Shown: positions 9,500 through 20,100, counted from the first letter of the stretch. The stretch: DNA of 64,000 nucleotides from Colwellia sp. 75C3 (GCF_002836255.1 NZ_PJAU01000060.1:62001-126000), one strand, 5' to 3'. Program-made: numbers and translations. The notes: generated by a model from the sequence alone, not told the origin.

Positions 9500-10240
9500 C
9501 TACATAACGATGGGCACTTCACCTGTACTTGGTAATTTAGTGTATTTGAAATAGCCAGAGAAAATCTCATCAAGTGGCAGTTGTTTTATGAGAACATCAA
9601 GTTTATGTTTTAACTTATTTCCGGATGAATTTCTAGCTACGCCAAGGCTTGCGGGTACTTTACCTATAGATTGATAATAAACACCTGTTACTTTCTGTTC
9701 TTGTAACAAGGACATAACTGAAATACGCTCAAACACTAAAACATCAATTCTACCTTTCACGAACATATCGATTAACTGACCCATAGTCGCCGTTTCAATA
9801 AACTTGTCTCGTGTAATATTCATTTTTTTTGCAAAGAAATCAGCATTACCTAACGTTGTACCTATTCGATCTTTGTTAAGGTTACTTAAATCAAAATATT
9901 GGCGATCAAATGCAAAAATGTCTGAGGTTGTATCTATGAGCCAATCAAGCTCTTGCGCATATTTATAAAATTCAGGGGTTTCTAAGTTTTTAGGTGTATG
10001 ACCAATAATGTCAATCTGATGGTTTTTTAATTGATATTTTGCACGTGCATACGTCATTAACTCAATTTCAAATTCAAGATCAGAAATATCTTCAATGTCG
10101 TGTAACATATCTATGGTTAAGCCATTTCCTTGTGCGTTAACAAATGGCGGGAAAACTTCCATACCTATGTGATATTTTTCGGCTAAACAGGAAAAGCTAA
10201 GTCCATTTATCAAGATCCCTAACCATAAAACAAATTTCAT
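9500..10240 (-). CDS. Periplasmic solute-binding protein, SBP family 3-like
   Basis: A signal peptide (MKFVLWLGILINGLSFSCLA) is followed by about 225 residues with the two-lobed layout of family-3 extracellular solute-binding proteins: YHIGMEVFPPFVNAQGNGLT, DLSNLNKDRIGTTLGNADFF and GQLIDMFVKGRIDVLVFERI. No permease or ATPase gene is adjacent. Stand-alone members in this group often act as sensors or have no known ligand. The start ATG at 10240 has GGAG close upstream. The longer reading to 10282 lacks a ribosome-binding site. Confidence 0.72.
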   Translation of the reverse strand: MKFVLWLGILINGLSFSCLAEKYHIGMEVFPPFVNAQGNGLTIDMLHDIEDISDLEFEIELMTYARAKYQLKNHQIDIIGHTPKNLETPEFYKYAQELDWLIDTTSDIFAFDRQYFDLSNLNKDRIGTTLGNADFFAKKMNITRDKFIETATMGQLIDMFVKGRIDVLVFERISVMSLLQEQKVTGVYYQSIGKVPASLGVARNSSGNKLKHKLDVLIKQLPLDEIFSGYFKYTKLPSTGEVPIVM

Positions 10241-10437
10241 AAAACTCCAATAAATTTGTAAAGGTGGAAAGCAAAGGTTCAACTAAATAAATGATAGTTT
10301 TAAACGGATTGAAACACAACGAAATTAGTTAGGACATGTATTGAATCCATTGTCACTGACTATAAAACAGGCATTGACATATCATTGACAATTGAATCGG
10401 TAAGATGTGTTCAACTTTATTGAGCAATAAGAATCTT

Positions 10438-11289
10438 ATGAAAAAACTATTTATACCCCTAGTGTTAGCAACCGTATCAGTATCAAGCTTTGCTGATGAA
10501 AAAGTAGTATCAGCGACAAATGATATTGGCTCTTTACCCCAAGAGCTTGTTGGACCTTCTGCGGCATTTAATAACAAAGAAGGCTGGAGATATGCTGCAG
10601 GTATTGGTTTGGAATATGAAGCGCTTTACCACGGCTCTGATGAAACTGAAATGGAGCTAACTCCGTATGTAGAAATTGCTTTTAGCAAAGATAATTGGGA
10701 ATTTCAAACTAACATTTTTAATAACCGCTTTATTTATCAGGGCAGTGAAACCTTGTTTTATACGGGTTGGATCAACTTAGAAGACGGCCGTGATGAAGAG
10801 TCATCTGAAGAAGGAATATTAGATGGAATGGGTGAAATAGATGATCAAATAGAGATTGGTGGAGGCATTTCATGGCAACCAGTGGATAAATTAACTATTT
10901 CATTAGTTGGTCAAGGTTATGCTGGCGGAGATACCGATAAAGGTTATGTAGGCTTTTTATCTGCACATTACCGAATCATTGAACAAGCGAATTTTGTTTT
11001 TGAAGTGGGCGCTGATATAAGTTTTGGTAATAGTCAACACTTAACATCAGAGTTTGGCGTATCAAAGCAACAATCAATTGACTCCGGGTATAGTGAATAT
11101 GCTATTGATGGTGGTTTAAAGTCTTACGGGTTAAGTGCTAATGGTACTTACCTTATTAGAGAAAATATGTCAGTAGCGTTTGGCGTTCATTATGAAGTGT
11201 ACACTTCTGATATAAGCGATAGCCCATTAATTAAAGTTGGCGCTGATTCTGAAATAGAAGCAGAGTTAACATTTATCTATCAATTTTAA
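10438..11289 (+). CDS. MipA/OmpV-family outer-membrane protein
   Basis: A Sec signal peptide (MKKLFIPLVLATVSVSSFAD) precedes a beta-barrel-like sequence with alternating hydrophobic strands and a C-terminal aromatic residue (TFIYQF), as expected for an outer-membrane barrel. The family signature near the N-terminus of the mature part (GIGLEYEALYHGSDETEMEL) matches MipA/OmpV proteins, some of which scaffold murein-remodelling enzymes. The role here is unknown. It is divergent from the solute-binding protein gene. The ATG at 10438 starts the signal peptide. Confidence 0.83.
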   Translation: MKKLFIPLVLATVSVSSFADEKVVSATNDIGSLPQELVGPSAAFNNKEGWRYAAGIGLEYEALYHGSDETEMELTPYVEIAFSKDNWEFQTNIFNNRFIYQGSETLFYTGWINLEDGRDEESSEEGILDGMGEIDDQIEIGGGISWQPVDKLTISLVGQGYAGGDTDKGYVGFLSAHYRIIEQANFVFEVGADISFGNSQHLTSEFGVSKQQSIDSGYSEYAIDGGLKSYGLSANGTYLIRENMSVAFGVHYEVYTSDISDSPLIKVGADSEIEAELTFIYQF

Positions 11290-11292
11290 CTT

Positions 11293-11555
11293 GGGTCTGT
11301 TGACCTTTCAGGGTTAAAATTTATTCAATTTAAAACGGTTTTAATCGCGGCGCGAGTTTTGTAACATAGTTATTCTATCTAAAAAACGAGCAACAATGAG
11401 TAAAGCCGTTTTAAATGAACCCAAAGGGCAGCGTTTGTTTGAAATGTATACAGCGTTATCGCACATTCATGTAGCTAGCTACACTTCATGTGCTCTGCCT
11501 TGCCTACATCTCAAACAAACTGCTGTAAAAGTAATCTCGAAAGATCAACAGACCC
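11293..11555. repeat. MITE with 17-bp terminal inverted repeats
   Basis: A 263-bp non-coding element ends in GGGTCTGTTGACCTTTC (11293-11309) and GAAAGATCAACAGACCC (11539-11555), inverted repeats with one mismatch. Flanking CTT / (A)AG extends the symmetry. It carries no transposase. It sits directly upstream of a truncated GGDEF gene and may have caused or followed that truncation. Confidence 0.8.
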
Positions 11556-11632
11556 TAAGCCATTACGCTGAAATAGCATAATAATTAGATTACCGTTAAT
11601 TGATTAAAGTTAGCGGTGATCTAACAACTTAG

Positions 11633-12555
11633 CCTGCTAAGCAAACTTCAAAGGAAAACTACATAAAGGAAAGGTGTAAAGTTAATATATACCAAAATTT
11701 GTATCAGTCGTATCAACATCTGGGGAATTATCAGCAGTCTCTTTACTGCTTTGAAAAGTATCATACTTTTGAAATGAAAAGAAATGCCACGGAAAAAATG
11801 AAGATATCTTGGTACTTGAACATCAATTTAAAAGCCAGGTAAAAGAACAAGAAATCCACTTTCTCACTACTGAAAATACGCTTCAGCAAGAGTTAATTGT
11901 TAAGAAGAATACGTCATTACTTTTCGCTATTATTGCCACTATTCTAGGTATTATTATTACCCTCTATTTAGTGTTACACGTGACTAAATTGAGACGTTCA
12001 AATAGTTTTTTAAATACCTCTAATCAAAAGCTTTATGATAAATCTTATAATGACCACCTGACCAATTTATATAATCGCAGGTACCTAGAAGAGCAGCGTT
12101 TTGAAGAAGCTAAAAAGTCAGGTAAGTGTAGCTTGGTGATTATTGATATTGATTACTTTAAAAAGGTAAATGATAGTTATGGCCATGATGTTGGTGATGA
12201 GGTCCTTGTTGAAATAGCTAAACGATTAACTCAGTCTATGCGAGAACAAGATATCGTTGTGCGATGGGGTGGAGAAGAGTTTCTTGCGCTTATTAGTCAT
12301 GAAACTGAAACGCAATTACAACATGCCCTATTACGATTAACTGAACTAATTCGCAGCCACGTTTTTATAACAAGCGCAGGCCCATTGAGTATCACAGTGT
12401 CGATGGGGATTTGTCATATTCCCGATAGAACATTGCTGCTGAGCAAATGGGATACTTGTATCAAGTCAGCTGATGGCGCTTTGTATTACACCAAAGAGCA
12501 TGGTCGAAATGGCGCATATTTGTATACGTCAAAAGAAATGAAAGCATTGGTGTAG
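11633..12555 (+). pseudogene. Truncated and frameshifted TPR-GGDEF diguanylate cyclase
   Basis: The open frame from 11809 (TTG) encodes a coiled segment, one transmembrane helix (about residues 33-56) and a GGDEF domain. The active-site loop is RWGGEEF, and an RxxD inhibitory site (REQD) lies five residues before it. Upstream, another frame encodes a TPR-like stretch (NIYQNLYQSYQHLGNYQQSL) that joins the GGDEF frame if one A is restored in the A6 run at about 11793. The usual signal peptide and remaining TPRs are absent, and a MITE lies where they should be. The gene is therefore a 5'-truncated, frameshifted remnant. A short product from an internal start cannot be excluded. Confidence 0.7.
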
Positions 12556-12734
12556 TGATTTAAAGGTAGAGCATCCATTCCTTCTATCAGTGACTACATT
12601 TTTAACGTAGTCTGCTCTGCTGCCCATTATACTAATAATTTACCATTTGGTGTCAAACTCACGATTAGGCCATCTTTCGGCCAATTAACAACTATAATTA
12701 AATTCTATTCCTGTCTTTAGTGGTTTATTGTTTA

Positions 12735-14786
12735 ATGCTGCGGATTAATCAGTCATTGTTAATCATCTCACTTTTCTTATTTACTTCATTTATTTGGGCT
12801 AACAATACGGTTGCGTCTGTAGATAAGTTAGCCGTAATAGAAGCTTTAGTTGTCTCAAATCCTGAAGAGGCACTTATTTCAATCGAGAAAATCAGAAAAA
12901 ATAATGCACAATTAACGACTGCGCAAAAAGTGATGTTGATTAAACATGAAGTGGTAGCCAATACTTATTTAAACCATCATAAGCTAGCGCTTGATAACAT
13001 TGAAAGAATTAAGGAAATAGCTGACGGTGAGAGCAATAAGGTTTTTTTATGGCATTACTACAACACTAAAGCGATTGTTTTTTGGCATATGGATAGCATT
13101 GAAGATTCTCTTGGCTCTCATTTAGATGCCTATGACGTCGTTAAAAGTATTGACGAATTTAGAAGTTTCCAAGCAACCAGTGAAGGAAATATAGGGTATA
13201 TCTTCATTAAGTTAGGTTTTTTTAAACAAGCGACTTCCTATTTAGAATCCTCTTTAGCATTTGCATTGACGCAAAATGATTTTATTATTTTAGCGACAAA
13301 CTACAACAATTTAGGTGAGGCTTACTTAGGCTTAAAAAAATATACAAAATCCTTTGAGTTGTTAGATAGATCATTGGAGATAAGGCTTGAACATAATCTG
13401 ACATTTCACTCTTCCTATTCTTATCAAAATTTAGGTCTACTCTATTATGGACAAAAACAATATCAGCAAGCCGAGGTTGCTTTCAATAAGGCAATTGAAA
13501 TAAGAGAGCGAGCGGGTTTTGTTAAAGGGGTATTGGTCAGTCAATTGGCTTTAGCGAAAACTTACATTGAAAGTAACCAAATTCTATTAGCCGAAGATAA
13601 AATCGGTGCGGTAATAGAGGGATCTAAAAGACAAAACAATAATACAAATTTATCTGAAGCTTACCGCCTTCAAAGAAATATATACGCAATGAAGAATGAT
13701 TATCAAAATGCTTATCAAGCATCCTTACTTTATGAGCAAGCATCAGAGCAAGTCGTTTCGCGTAAAACAAGCACTAAACTAGCGAATTACCTCAATACTT
13801 CTAAAGCCATTTCTAAAGATCTCAATATATTAGAACTAGAAAATAATGCAAAAATTAAAGATTTACAAGTAAATAGTGATCGACAAAAAGCCAAGATCAT
13901 TATGACTTTTGGTTTTTGTCTTGTCATTATCTTGACTATTTTTTTATGGACAGTACAACGAAGTAAAAAAGTTATCGCAAAATCAAATACCAATTTGTAT
14001 TTAACGTTAACTGAGTTAAAGGAGACTCAAGAAAAATTAGTGAAGGCTGGAAAAATGTCGGCCTTAACAACGTTAGTTTCTAGAATGGCTCATCAAGTCA
14101 ATACCCCTTTAGGAATTGCTGTCACAGGTGTGTCTCATATTCATGAAAAAGTTGAATGTTTTGAGAAATTAATTTCGGCAGGAGGCATTAAGAAGTCAGC
14201 AATAGACTCGTTACTTACTGATTTAAATAAAGGCTGTGAACTTTCTTCAAATTCAATGAATAAAGTCGCGGGGTTAATAAGTCAATTTAAAATGATTTCA
14301 GATAACTTAGAGGCAGAGTCACAACAAGAGTTTGAAATATTCGACCATATATCTAAGCAGGCTGATTTAATTTTGATGGCGCTTAAAAAAAGTAAACCAG
14401 TAATAAATATATCAGGAAGCAAAGTATTGATATTAGGATTTCCTGAAGCCTTGAATAAGGTTTTTGACCAATTAATTACTAACTCTATTGACCATGCTTT
14501 CGAGGATACCTTAGCCCCTGAAATAGATATTGAAATTGTTAAAATAAATGGTCATATCGAAATTATTTATCAAGACAACGGCAAGGGAATTGATGCAACT
14601 ATGGTGAACGATGTTTTTGAACCTTTTTATACCACTAATATGGGAAATAAAAACTTGGGCATTGGGCTTAGTATTGTATATAACCTAGTGGTTCAGCTTA
14701 TGCAGGGTAATATTCAATGTAAAACCAAAAAGGGGCAGGGCATCATGTTTAGCATTACCTTACCTCTCATAGTTAAGGCTGTTTAG
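12735..14786 (+). CDS. TPR-containing sensor histidine kinase
   Basis: A signal sequence (MLRINQSLLIISLFLFTSFI) is followed by a TPR-rich periplasmic region (about residues 30-365). One transmembrane helix (about 390-410), a coiled linker and the kinase core come next. The H-box is RMAHQVNTPLG with the phosphoacceptor His. The ATPase domain shows the N box (LITNSIDHAFED), G1 (DNGKGID), F box (VFEPFYTT) and G2 (GIGLSIVYNL). There is no attached receiver and no adjacent response-regulator gene, so its partner is unlinked. The start is taken at the ATG at 12735. A GTG at 12720 adds only MVYCL. It follows the decayed GGDEF gene, whose TPR part was of the same general type. Confidence 0.87.
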   Translation: MLRINQSLLIISLFLFTSFIWANNTVASVDKLAVIEALVVSNPEEALISIEKIRKNNAQLTTAQKVMLIKHEVVANTYLNHHKLALDNIERIKEIADGESNKVFLWHYYNTKAIVFWHMDSIEDSLGSHLDAYDVVKSIDEFRSFQATSEGNIGYIFIKLGFFKQATSYLESSLAFALTQNDFIILATNYNNLGEAYLGLKKYTKSFELLDRSLEIRLEHNLTFHSSYSYQNLGLLYYGQKQYQQAEVAFNKAIEIRERAGFVKGVLVSQLALAKTYIESNQILLAEDKIGAVIEGSKRQNNNTNLSEAYRLQRNIYAMKNDYQNAYQASLLYEQASEQVVSRKTSTKLANYLNTSKAISKDLNILELENNAKIKDLQVNSDRQKAKIIMTFGFCLVIILTIFLWTVQRSKKVIAKSNTNLYLTLTELKETQEKLVKAGKMSALTTLVSRMAHQVNTPLGIAVTGVSHIHEKVECFEKLISAGGIKKSAIDSLLTDLNKGCELSSNSMNKVAGLISQFKMISDNLEAESQQEFEIFDHISKQADLILMALKKSKPVINISGSKVLILGFPEALNKVFDQLITNSIDHAFEDTLAPEIDIEIVKINGHIEIIYQDNGKGIDATMVNDVFEPFYTTNMGNKNLGIGLSIVYNLVVQLMQGNIQCKTKKGQGIMFSITLPLIVKAV

Positions 14787-14806
14787 ATTTTGTCACAGGG
14801 TCTAAA

Positions 14807-17800
14807 TTAATGAGCTAAATTAACGAGTACACTTTTATTTTCTATTAGAAAATCACCTGCTGCTAAGCTAGCTAAAGGCTTACTAAAGTAATAGCCTTGA
14901 ATTTCATTACAGTGATATTTCGTAAGTATTTTATATTGCTCCATTGTTTCTACACCCTCAGCAATGACGGTTAAGTTAAGGGAGTGTGCGATGCCAATAA
15001 TTGCTTTAACAATAGCCAAATCGTCAGTGTTATCAGTTATTCCATCGATAAATGATTTATCAATTTTTATCTTATTCAGTGGAAATTTTTTTAAATAAGA
15101 TAACGACGAATATCCCGTACCAAAATCATCTATAGATAATTGTACGCCGATGCCTTTGATTTTATTAAGTGTGTCAATGGTGTCTTTAATATTCAACATC
15201 ATCATACTTTCGGTAATTTCAAATTCTAATTTTGACGTGGGAATATCGGACACTTCCATGGAATTTTCGATGATTTCGAGTAATTCTTTTTGAAAGAATT
15301 GTCTCGCTGAGAGGTTAATAGCCATGGTTAAATCTTCAAATCCATCCATTCGCCAGCGATGAAGTTGTCGACATGCTTCTTCGATAACCCATTGACCAAT
15401 AGGAACAATTAATCCTGTAGCTTCAGCAACGGGAATGAATTTGTCTGGAGGGATTAAACCTTTAATAGGATGTTGCCATCTTACCAATGCTTCAGTACCA
15501 ATAACTTTATTACTTCGAATATCAATTTGAGGTTGATAATGCAATAGAAACTCCTCGTTTTTTAGGGCATCTCTAAGTTCTCTTTCCATCATCACTCTTT
15601 CATTCGTATCAATTTTCATCTGTTGAGTATAAAAATGACAACTCGCTCTACCACCTTCTTTGGCACTGTACATGGCATTATCCGCACAGCTAAGTAAGGT
15701 TGAAGCGTCCTTACCATCGTCAGGGTAAATTCCAATGCCAATACTGGCACCGATAGTAAATTCATTACCCAATATTGAAAAAGGTAATAGTAAAGAATTA
15801 AGAATATTATTAGCGACTTCCGCCACTTCTCCAGCCGATTTTATATAGGGAAGTAATACGGTAAATTCATCTCCGCCAAATCGAGATATTACATTGTTAG
15901 TACCGATAATATTTTGAAGCCTTAATGCTACCTGTTTTAATAACTCATCGCCTGCAGGGTGACCTGACGTATCATTAATCAGTTTAAAGTGGTCTAGATC
16001 GATAAACATCACGGCTAGCTTCTGCATGGCATTATCAGCAATAACAATGGAATCATTTAACTTCTTTTGAAAAGACAGCCTATTAGGTAATTGGGTAATA
16101 AGATCGAGATGTGCCAGGTTATATATTTGCTCTTCGGCTCTTTTTTTATCGGTGATATCACTAAAAATACTAATGTATTGTTCAATATTACCAGCATCAT
16201 CTTTAACGGCTTTAATGATTTGCCAACAAATTAATAGCTCACCATTTTTAGCCTTATTGGTGATTTCGCCCTTCCAATAACCTTTATCTTTAACACAGTC
16301 CCATAAACGCGTATAAAAATCTTCCGATTGTTCTCCTGATCTTAAGAACTTGATGGTATTGCCAATCGCTTCAGTTGAGTTATAACCTGTTATTTCGGTA
16401 AATTCAGGGTTTATCCGAATAATATTTGTCTCTACATCACATATAATAATCGCTTCTAGGCTTTCATTAAAAACACTTTCAGCCAACTCTAGTTCTTTGG
16501 TAATGACTCTTCTTTGTAGCTCTTGGGCAACTTTATTTGAAAATAAACCCAAGACTGACTTTAAGGAGGTATCGATAGTTAATGGCTTGGTATCCATCAC
16601 CGCTAATATACCAATAACTTTGCCGGTAACTGTTTTTAAGGGTGAACCGAAGTAACTTTCTATTCCCATTGAGATAAGTAATTCATCTTCAGGATAAAGG
16701 TTTGCGGCATTATCGCAAATGAACTCCATCGAGTGTTCTAAGACATTGGCACAGGGAGAGCCCTTAAGATCGTAAGTGAAATTCTCAATCTCTCTTCCTT
16801 TTACCCATACCGCGATGGTTTTTATTTTTGTATTGGTTTTATCGGAAAATAGACCAATAAAGGAAAATTGTGTTTTGTAGGTCTGTGTTAACGTTCTAGC
16901 GCAGTTAATATAAAAGTCTTGGTCTGAGGAGTTATCAATATTATGTAAAAGTTCTTTTAAAGAATCGGTGATATGGTTTTGCTGATGCATTTCATTAGCA
17001 AGTAGCACATTCGTTATGTTTAATTCTTGGGTGCGAGCTGTGACGGTTTCTTCTAAATTTCTTTGACTTACACGCACGCTTCGATGAGCCTGTAGCCTCT
17101 CTTCCTGAGAAGCCATTAACAATAAAGCGGTAAACATGGCCGCTCCCATATAGGCCTGAAGAAGAAAAAGTGACTCATTTTCATTTGCTAGAATAAACGG
17201 GCCAAAACCATTTGTTGTGCCAACGATAGCGGCAGTTGAAATAAGCAGTACAATCAAAGTCACACCATGATGATGAAAACGTAGAGAAGACCAAGCGATA
17301 ATGGGTAATAACAAAAAAATCATCACCTCTTTCGACAGGGATAATACCTGCCATGGTCCAAATACGATACTAACAATACATAGGGTAACTATTAAAACAA
17401 TAATAGCTTCAAATGATTGATTTTTAGTGAAATCCTCTTTAGGTAAACGAAACCAGGTTAATATAAATGGCGTGACGATCAATCCCCCGACAAAATCTCC
17501 CACCCACCAAGTCTTCCATAACAATAAAAATTGTTGCTGGTTAATTAGGTCAGCGACTAATAGGCTGCCTATACCAATAGAAGCACTCATTAGCGTTGAA
17601 CCAAAAAATGCGAGTATAAATATAACGGTTTGGGCGGTTGTGGTGAAAGGGTTGGCACTGGCAAATCGTAAAATAAAATAACCAGCGATAAGCGCTTCAA
17701 GGGTACTGCCTACCGCGATGCTTAAACTCACTGAAAAGGAGAGAGCAAGATACAAATTAACCAAAAAAGCGCCGATGAAAACGCCTGGCCACAAGCGCAA

Positions 17801-17977
17801 ACCGCCAAAAAGTATTGCTGCTAGGGCAATACCAGAAGGTGGCCATACCGCGCTGATACTCTCTTGTTCAAAAGCAAGTAGTAAACCTATCTTGGCAGAA
17901 ATAATATAGACAAGCGCAAGCGTAATTATTGCTAGGAAATCTTTGGGGAAATATGTTGGCATTTCAATAAGAACCAC
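14807..17977 (-). CDS. MASE1-GAF-PAS-GGDEF-EAL cyclic-di-GMP protein
   Basis: A 1056-aa inner-membrane signalling protein. Order: MASE1 sensor with about eight membrane helices (5-300), coiled coil, GAF (about 345-490), PAS (about 510-620), GGDEF (about 625-790) and EAL (about 800-1045). The cyclase motif is intact (SRFGGDEF), but the RxxD product-inhibition site is absent (GTNN instead). The EAL half has its key motifs: TEALVRWQHP, INLSARQF, FEITES, IDDFGTGYSSLSYL, KIDKSFI and VIAEGVET. It could therefore make or break c-di-GMP. The GTG start has AGGT upstream, and an ATG five codons later is an equal alternative. It is convergent with the histidine kinase gene. Confidence 0.9.
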   Translation of the reverse strand: MVLIEMPTYFPKDFLAIITLALVYIISAKIGLLLAFEQESISAVWPPSGIALAAILFGGLRLWPGVFIGAFLVNLYLALSFSVSLSIAVGSTLEALIAGYFILRFASANPFTTTAQTVIFILAFFGSTLMSASIGIGSLLVADLINQQQFLLLWKTWWVGDFVGGLIVTPFILTWFRLPKEDFTKNQSFEAIIVLIVTLCIVSIVFGPWQVLSLSKEVMIFLLLPIIAWSSLRFHHHGVTLIVLLISTAAIVGTTNGFGPFILANENESLFLLQAYMGAAMFTALLLMASQEERLQAHRSVRVSQRNLEETVTARTQELNITNVLLANEMHQQNHITDSLKELLHNIDNSSDQDFYINCARTLTQTYKTQFSFIGLFSDKTNTKIKTIAVWVKGREIENFTYDLKGSPCANVLEHSMEFICDNAANLYPEDELLISMGIESYFGSPLKTVTGKVIGILAVMDTKPLTIDTSLKSVLGLFSNKVAQELQRRVITKELELAESVFNESLEAIIICDVETNIIRINPEFTEITGYNSTEAIGNTIKFLRSGEQSEDFYTRLWDCVKDKGYWKGEITNKAKNGELLICWQIIKAVKDDAGNIEQYISIFSDITDKKRAEEQIYNLAHLDLITQLPNRLSFQKKLNDSIVIADNAMQKLAVMFIDLDHFKLINDTSGHPAGDELLKQVALRLQNIIGTNNVISRFGGDEFTVLLPYIKSAGEVAEVANNILNSLLLPFSILGNEFTIGASIGIGIYPDDGKDASTLLSCADNAMYSAKEGGRASCHFYTQQMKIDTNERVMMERELRDALKNEEFLLHYQPQIDIRSNKVIGTEALVRWQHPIKGLIPPDKFIPVAEATGLIVPIGQWVIEEACRQLHRWRMDGFEDLTMAINLSARQFFQKELLEIIENSMEVSDIPTSKLEFEITESMMMLNIKDTIDTLNKIKGIGVQLSIDDFGTGYSSLSYLKKFPLNKIKIDKSFIDGITDNTDDLAIVKAIIGIAHSLNLTVIAEGVETMEQYKILTKYHCNEIQGYYFSKPLASLAAGDFLIENKSVLVNLAH

Positions 17978-18194
17978 TGTTTATTACCTGTTAATTAATC
18001 TTAGCAGATCAGAAAAAAAGTGGAGTAAAATAAACAGGTTCAGAAAATAATATACCGAGTATCACGCACGATATTTCTTGCTGGAGGTAGGGAGAAGTTA
18101 ACATGTGAAAAGTAAATCGCGATGCCAGTAGACTGCAACGCGACTTTGGCGTTTGTTAACCAGCTTAACTGATTAATCATTTAACGGAAGGTGA

Positions 18195-18650
18195 TCACTT
18201 ATTAATGGGGCGGCTTTTATAAGCGACTAAGGCAGTTAATAAAAACGCTAAGAAAAACAAACCTAATGTAGCGCTTGATTGATCTGCTTCGACATCACTA
18301 GGACTTAACATTAGCCGACCTGTATTTTCAAGTTGATAAACTTGATAAAAATCGCCATTGACTTGCACCGATTGCATGGTGACTTCTTTACCTAACAGCA
18401 CAGGTGATTTTTTTTCATCACAATAATCTGTTCTAAATTTTATTGATAAATTGTACGTTAAATCAGAGTCAGTAAGGCTTAATGATGCAGCACCTTTTGG
18501 CGGACAATGCAGTTGAGATATAGTGCCTTGAATGGTTTTAATATCGGTTAATTCAGCATAGGGTTTTGAGTGCTGAGAACTCATTATACCGAGCAATAAA
18601 AAGAAGGTAGCTAATACTAGTAATATAATCTTTGTCGTTTTATTCATCAT
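18195..18650 (-). CDS. Hypothetical two-helix membrane protein
   Basis: Not recognised. The 151-aa protein has an N-terminal hydrophobic helix (residues 6-24) and a C-terminal one (about 127-145, LGLFFLAFLLTALVAY) before a short basic tail. Between them lies a roughly 100-residue domain, probably periplasmic, with two cysteines (in QLHCPP and TDYCDEK) that could form a disulphide. The central part is rich in beta-type residues. It stands alone between the c-di-GMP protein and glutaminase. Confidence 0.65.
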   Translation of the reverse strand: MMNKTTKIILLVLATFFLLLGIMSSQHSKPYAELTDIKTIQGTISQLHCPPKGAASLSLTDSDLTYNLSIKFRTDYCDEKKSPVLLGKEVTMQSVQVNGDFYQVYQLENTGRLMLSPSDVEADQSSATLGLFFLAFLLTALVAYKSRPINK

Positions 18651-18976
18651 AATTCACATGGGGTTGTCTCAATTGAAAGACAAAATAAGTTACCAAAATA
18701 GTGTTATGAAGTAGAACACAGCATAGCGTTACATCTTTTGATTTATATCAGTAATCGATTCGTTTTAATTTTATTTACCTTAATTGACCTTATTTTCTTA
18801 GATTGATTGATGTGTCGTGAGAAAAGGGGCTTTAATTTTGGTTAAGTGATTAATAAATTAACCTTGTGGTGAAATCTTTTCACTTCAAAGGACTCATTTT
18901 GATAAGTCTAACTATACCTGTCATTTATATTGTGCATAATAGGCAGATCTTAAACCGTAAAATAGTAAATGATTAG
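18651..18976. other. Non-coding gap upstream of glutaminase
   Basis: AT-rich with no gene or recognisable element. A short GTGAAA-TCT-TTTCAC inverted repeat near 18.87 kb is the only local structure noticed and may be part of the glutaminase control region. Confidence 0.3.
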
Positions 18977-19909
18977 ATGAAAAAAGATATTGTTGATCTA
19001 CAAGATAAACTGCAAGCATTACTACTTATTCAGCAGGATAATTATACTCAAGGCAAAGTGGCGGATTATATTCCTGCGCTGGCCAATGTGAAGCCTGATT
19101 TAGTCGGCATATCCGTGGCAACCATTGATGGTAAAGTTGTTGGTGCAGGTGAATATCAACGCTCTTTTTCCATCCAGAGTATTTCCAAAGTTTTTGGCTT
19201 GGTTATGGCGATGAATCGAATCGGAGATTCGCTATGGCAGCGAGTAAGAATGGAGCCATCAGGTCAACCTTTCAACTCTATCATTCAGCTAGAATGGGAG
19301 AAGGGTATCCCACGAAATCCGGTTATAAATGCTGGCGCGATATTAGTATCAGATGTATTAACAAGTCACTTTTCAGCAAGTAAACTGGCCTTTATAACTT
19401 TTGTTAGAAAGCTCGCTGGTAATGATAATATCCGCGTCGACAATGACGTTTATCAATCAGAACTTACCCATGGCAATGGTAATGCAGCATTAGCTTATTT
19501 GATGAAAAGTTTTGGTAATATTGAAGCTGAAATTCCAGAAGTATTAAGTCACTATTTTACTCAATGTTCAATCGCAATGAGCTGCCAACAATTAGCGAAA
19601 AGTTTACTATTCTTAGCGAACAAAGGCGTCGACCCGATAACGCAAAAGACCATCTGCACCGCACGAGATGCACACAGAGTGAATGCGATATTATCGACCA
19701 GTGGTATGTATGATCAATCAGGAGAATTTGCCTTTTCTGTCGGTTTACCCGCCAAAAGTGGTGTCGGTGGTGGTGTTATTGCTGTTGTGCCAGGTTATGG
19801 GGTTATTTGTACTTGGAGCCCGCCGTTAAATAGTTTTGGTAATTCAGTGGTTGGTATGAATCTTGTGGCAAGTGTCGCAGAAGAATTAGGTTTATCTATC
19901 TATCATTAG
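18977..19909 (+). CDS. glsA: Glutaminase
   Basis: Hydrolyses L-glutamine to glutamate and ammonia in the cytoplasm. The serine-dependent beta-lactamase-like glutaminase family is recognised from FSIQSISKVFGLVMAMNR with the catalytic SxxK, GQPFNSIIQLEWEKGIPRNP, NPVINAGAILVSD, and the C-terminal GLPAKSGVGGGVIAVVPGYG. The 310-aa length is exactly typical, with no STAS or ankyrin extension. Single-gene unit. Such enzymes are linked to nitrogen supply and acid tolerance in other bacteria. The regulation here is not visible. Confidence 0.93.
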   Translation: MKKDIVDLQDKLQALLLIQQDNYTQGKVADYIPALANVKPDLVGISVATIDGKVVGAGEYQRSFSIQSISKVFGLVMAMNRIGDSLWQRVRMEPSGQPFNSIIQLEWEKGIPRNPVINAGAILVSDVLTSHFSASKLAFITFVRKLAGNDNIRVDNDVYQSELTHGNGNAALAYLMKSFGNIEAEIPEVLSHYFTQCSIAMSCQQLAKSLLFLANKGVDPITQKTICTARDAHRVNAILSTSGMYDQSGEFAFSVGLPAKSGVGGGVIAVVPGYGVICTWSPPLNSFGNSVVGMNLVASVAEELGLSIYH

Positions 19910-20063
19910 TTTGTGAAGGAAATAGCATCTAACTTTTAGTAGGTTATTGATAATTAATGCTTTTGCATTTTAAAAAGAACAGTGCATTGGTGGTGTACGA
20001 CGAATGTTATGAGCAAAGATAAATAGCTGGGCAAACTGAGTCAAATGAATACTGCAGCGAATA

Positions 20064-20100
20064 AAGTAACTAATACCCTAGTGTAGGGCATTAGTTACTT
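20064..20100 (-). terminator. Hairpin terminator of katG
   Basis: A long stem with arms AGTAACTAAT(A)CCCTA and TAGGG(C)ATTAGTTACT around a 3-base loop lies just past the katG stop. Read on the minus strand it ends in a short T stretch. It may also stop readthrough from the glutaminase side. Confidence 0.65.

Noticed and set aside
11396..11581. 61-aa plus-strand ORF
   Set aside because: It lies almost wholly inside the MITE, with no family resemblance.
17427..17909. Plus-strand ORFs inside the MASE1 region
   Set aside because: Shadows of a well-supported minus-strand gene.
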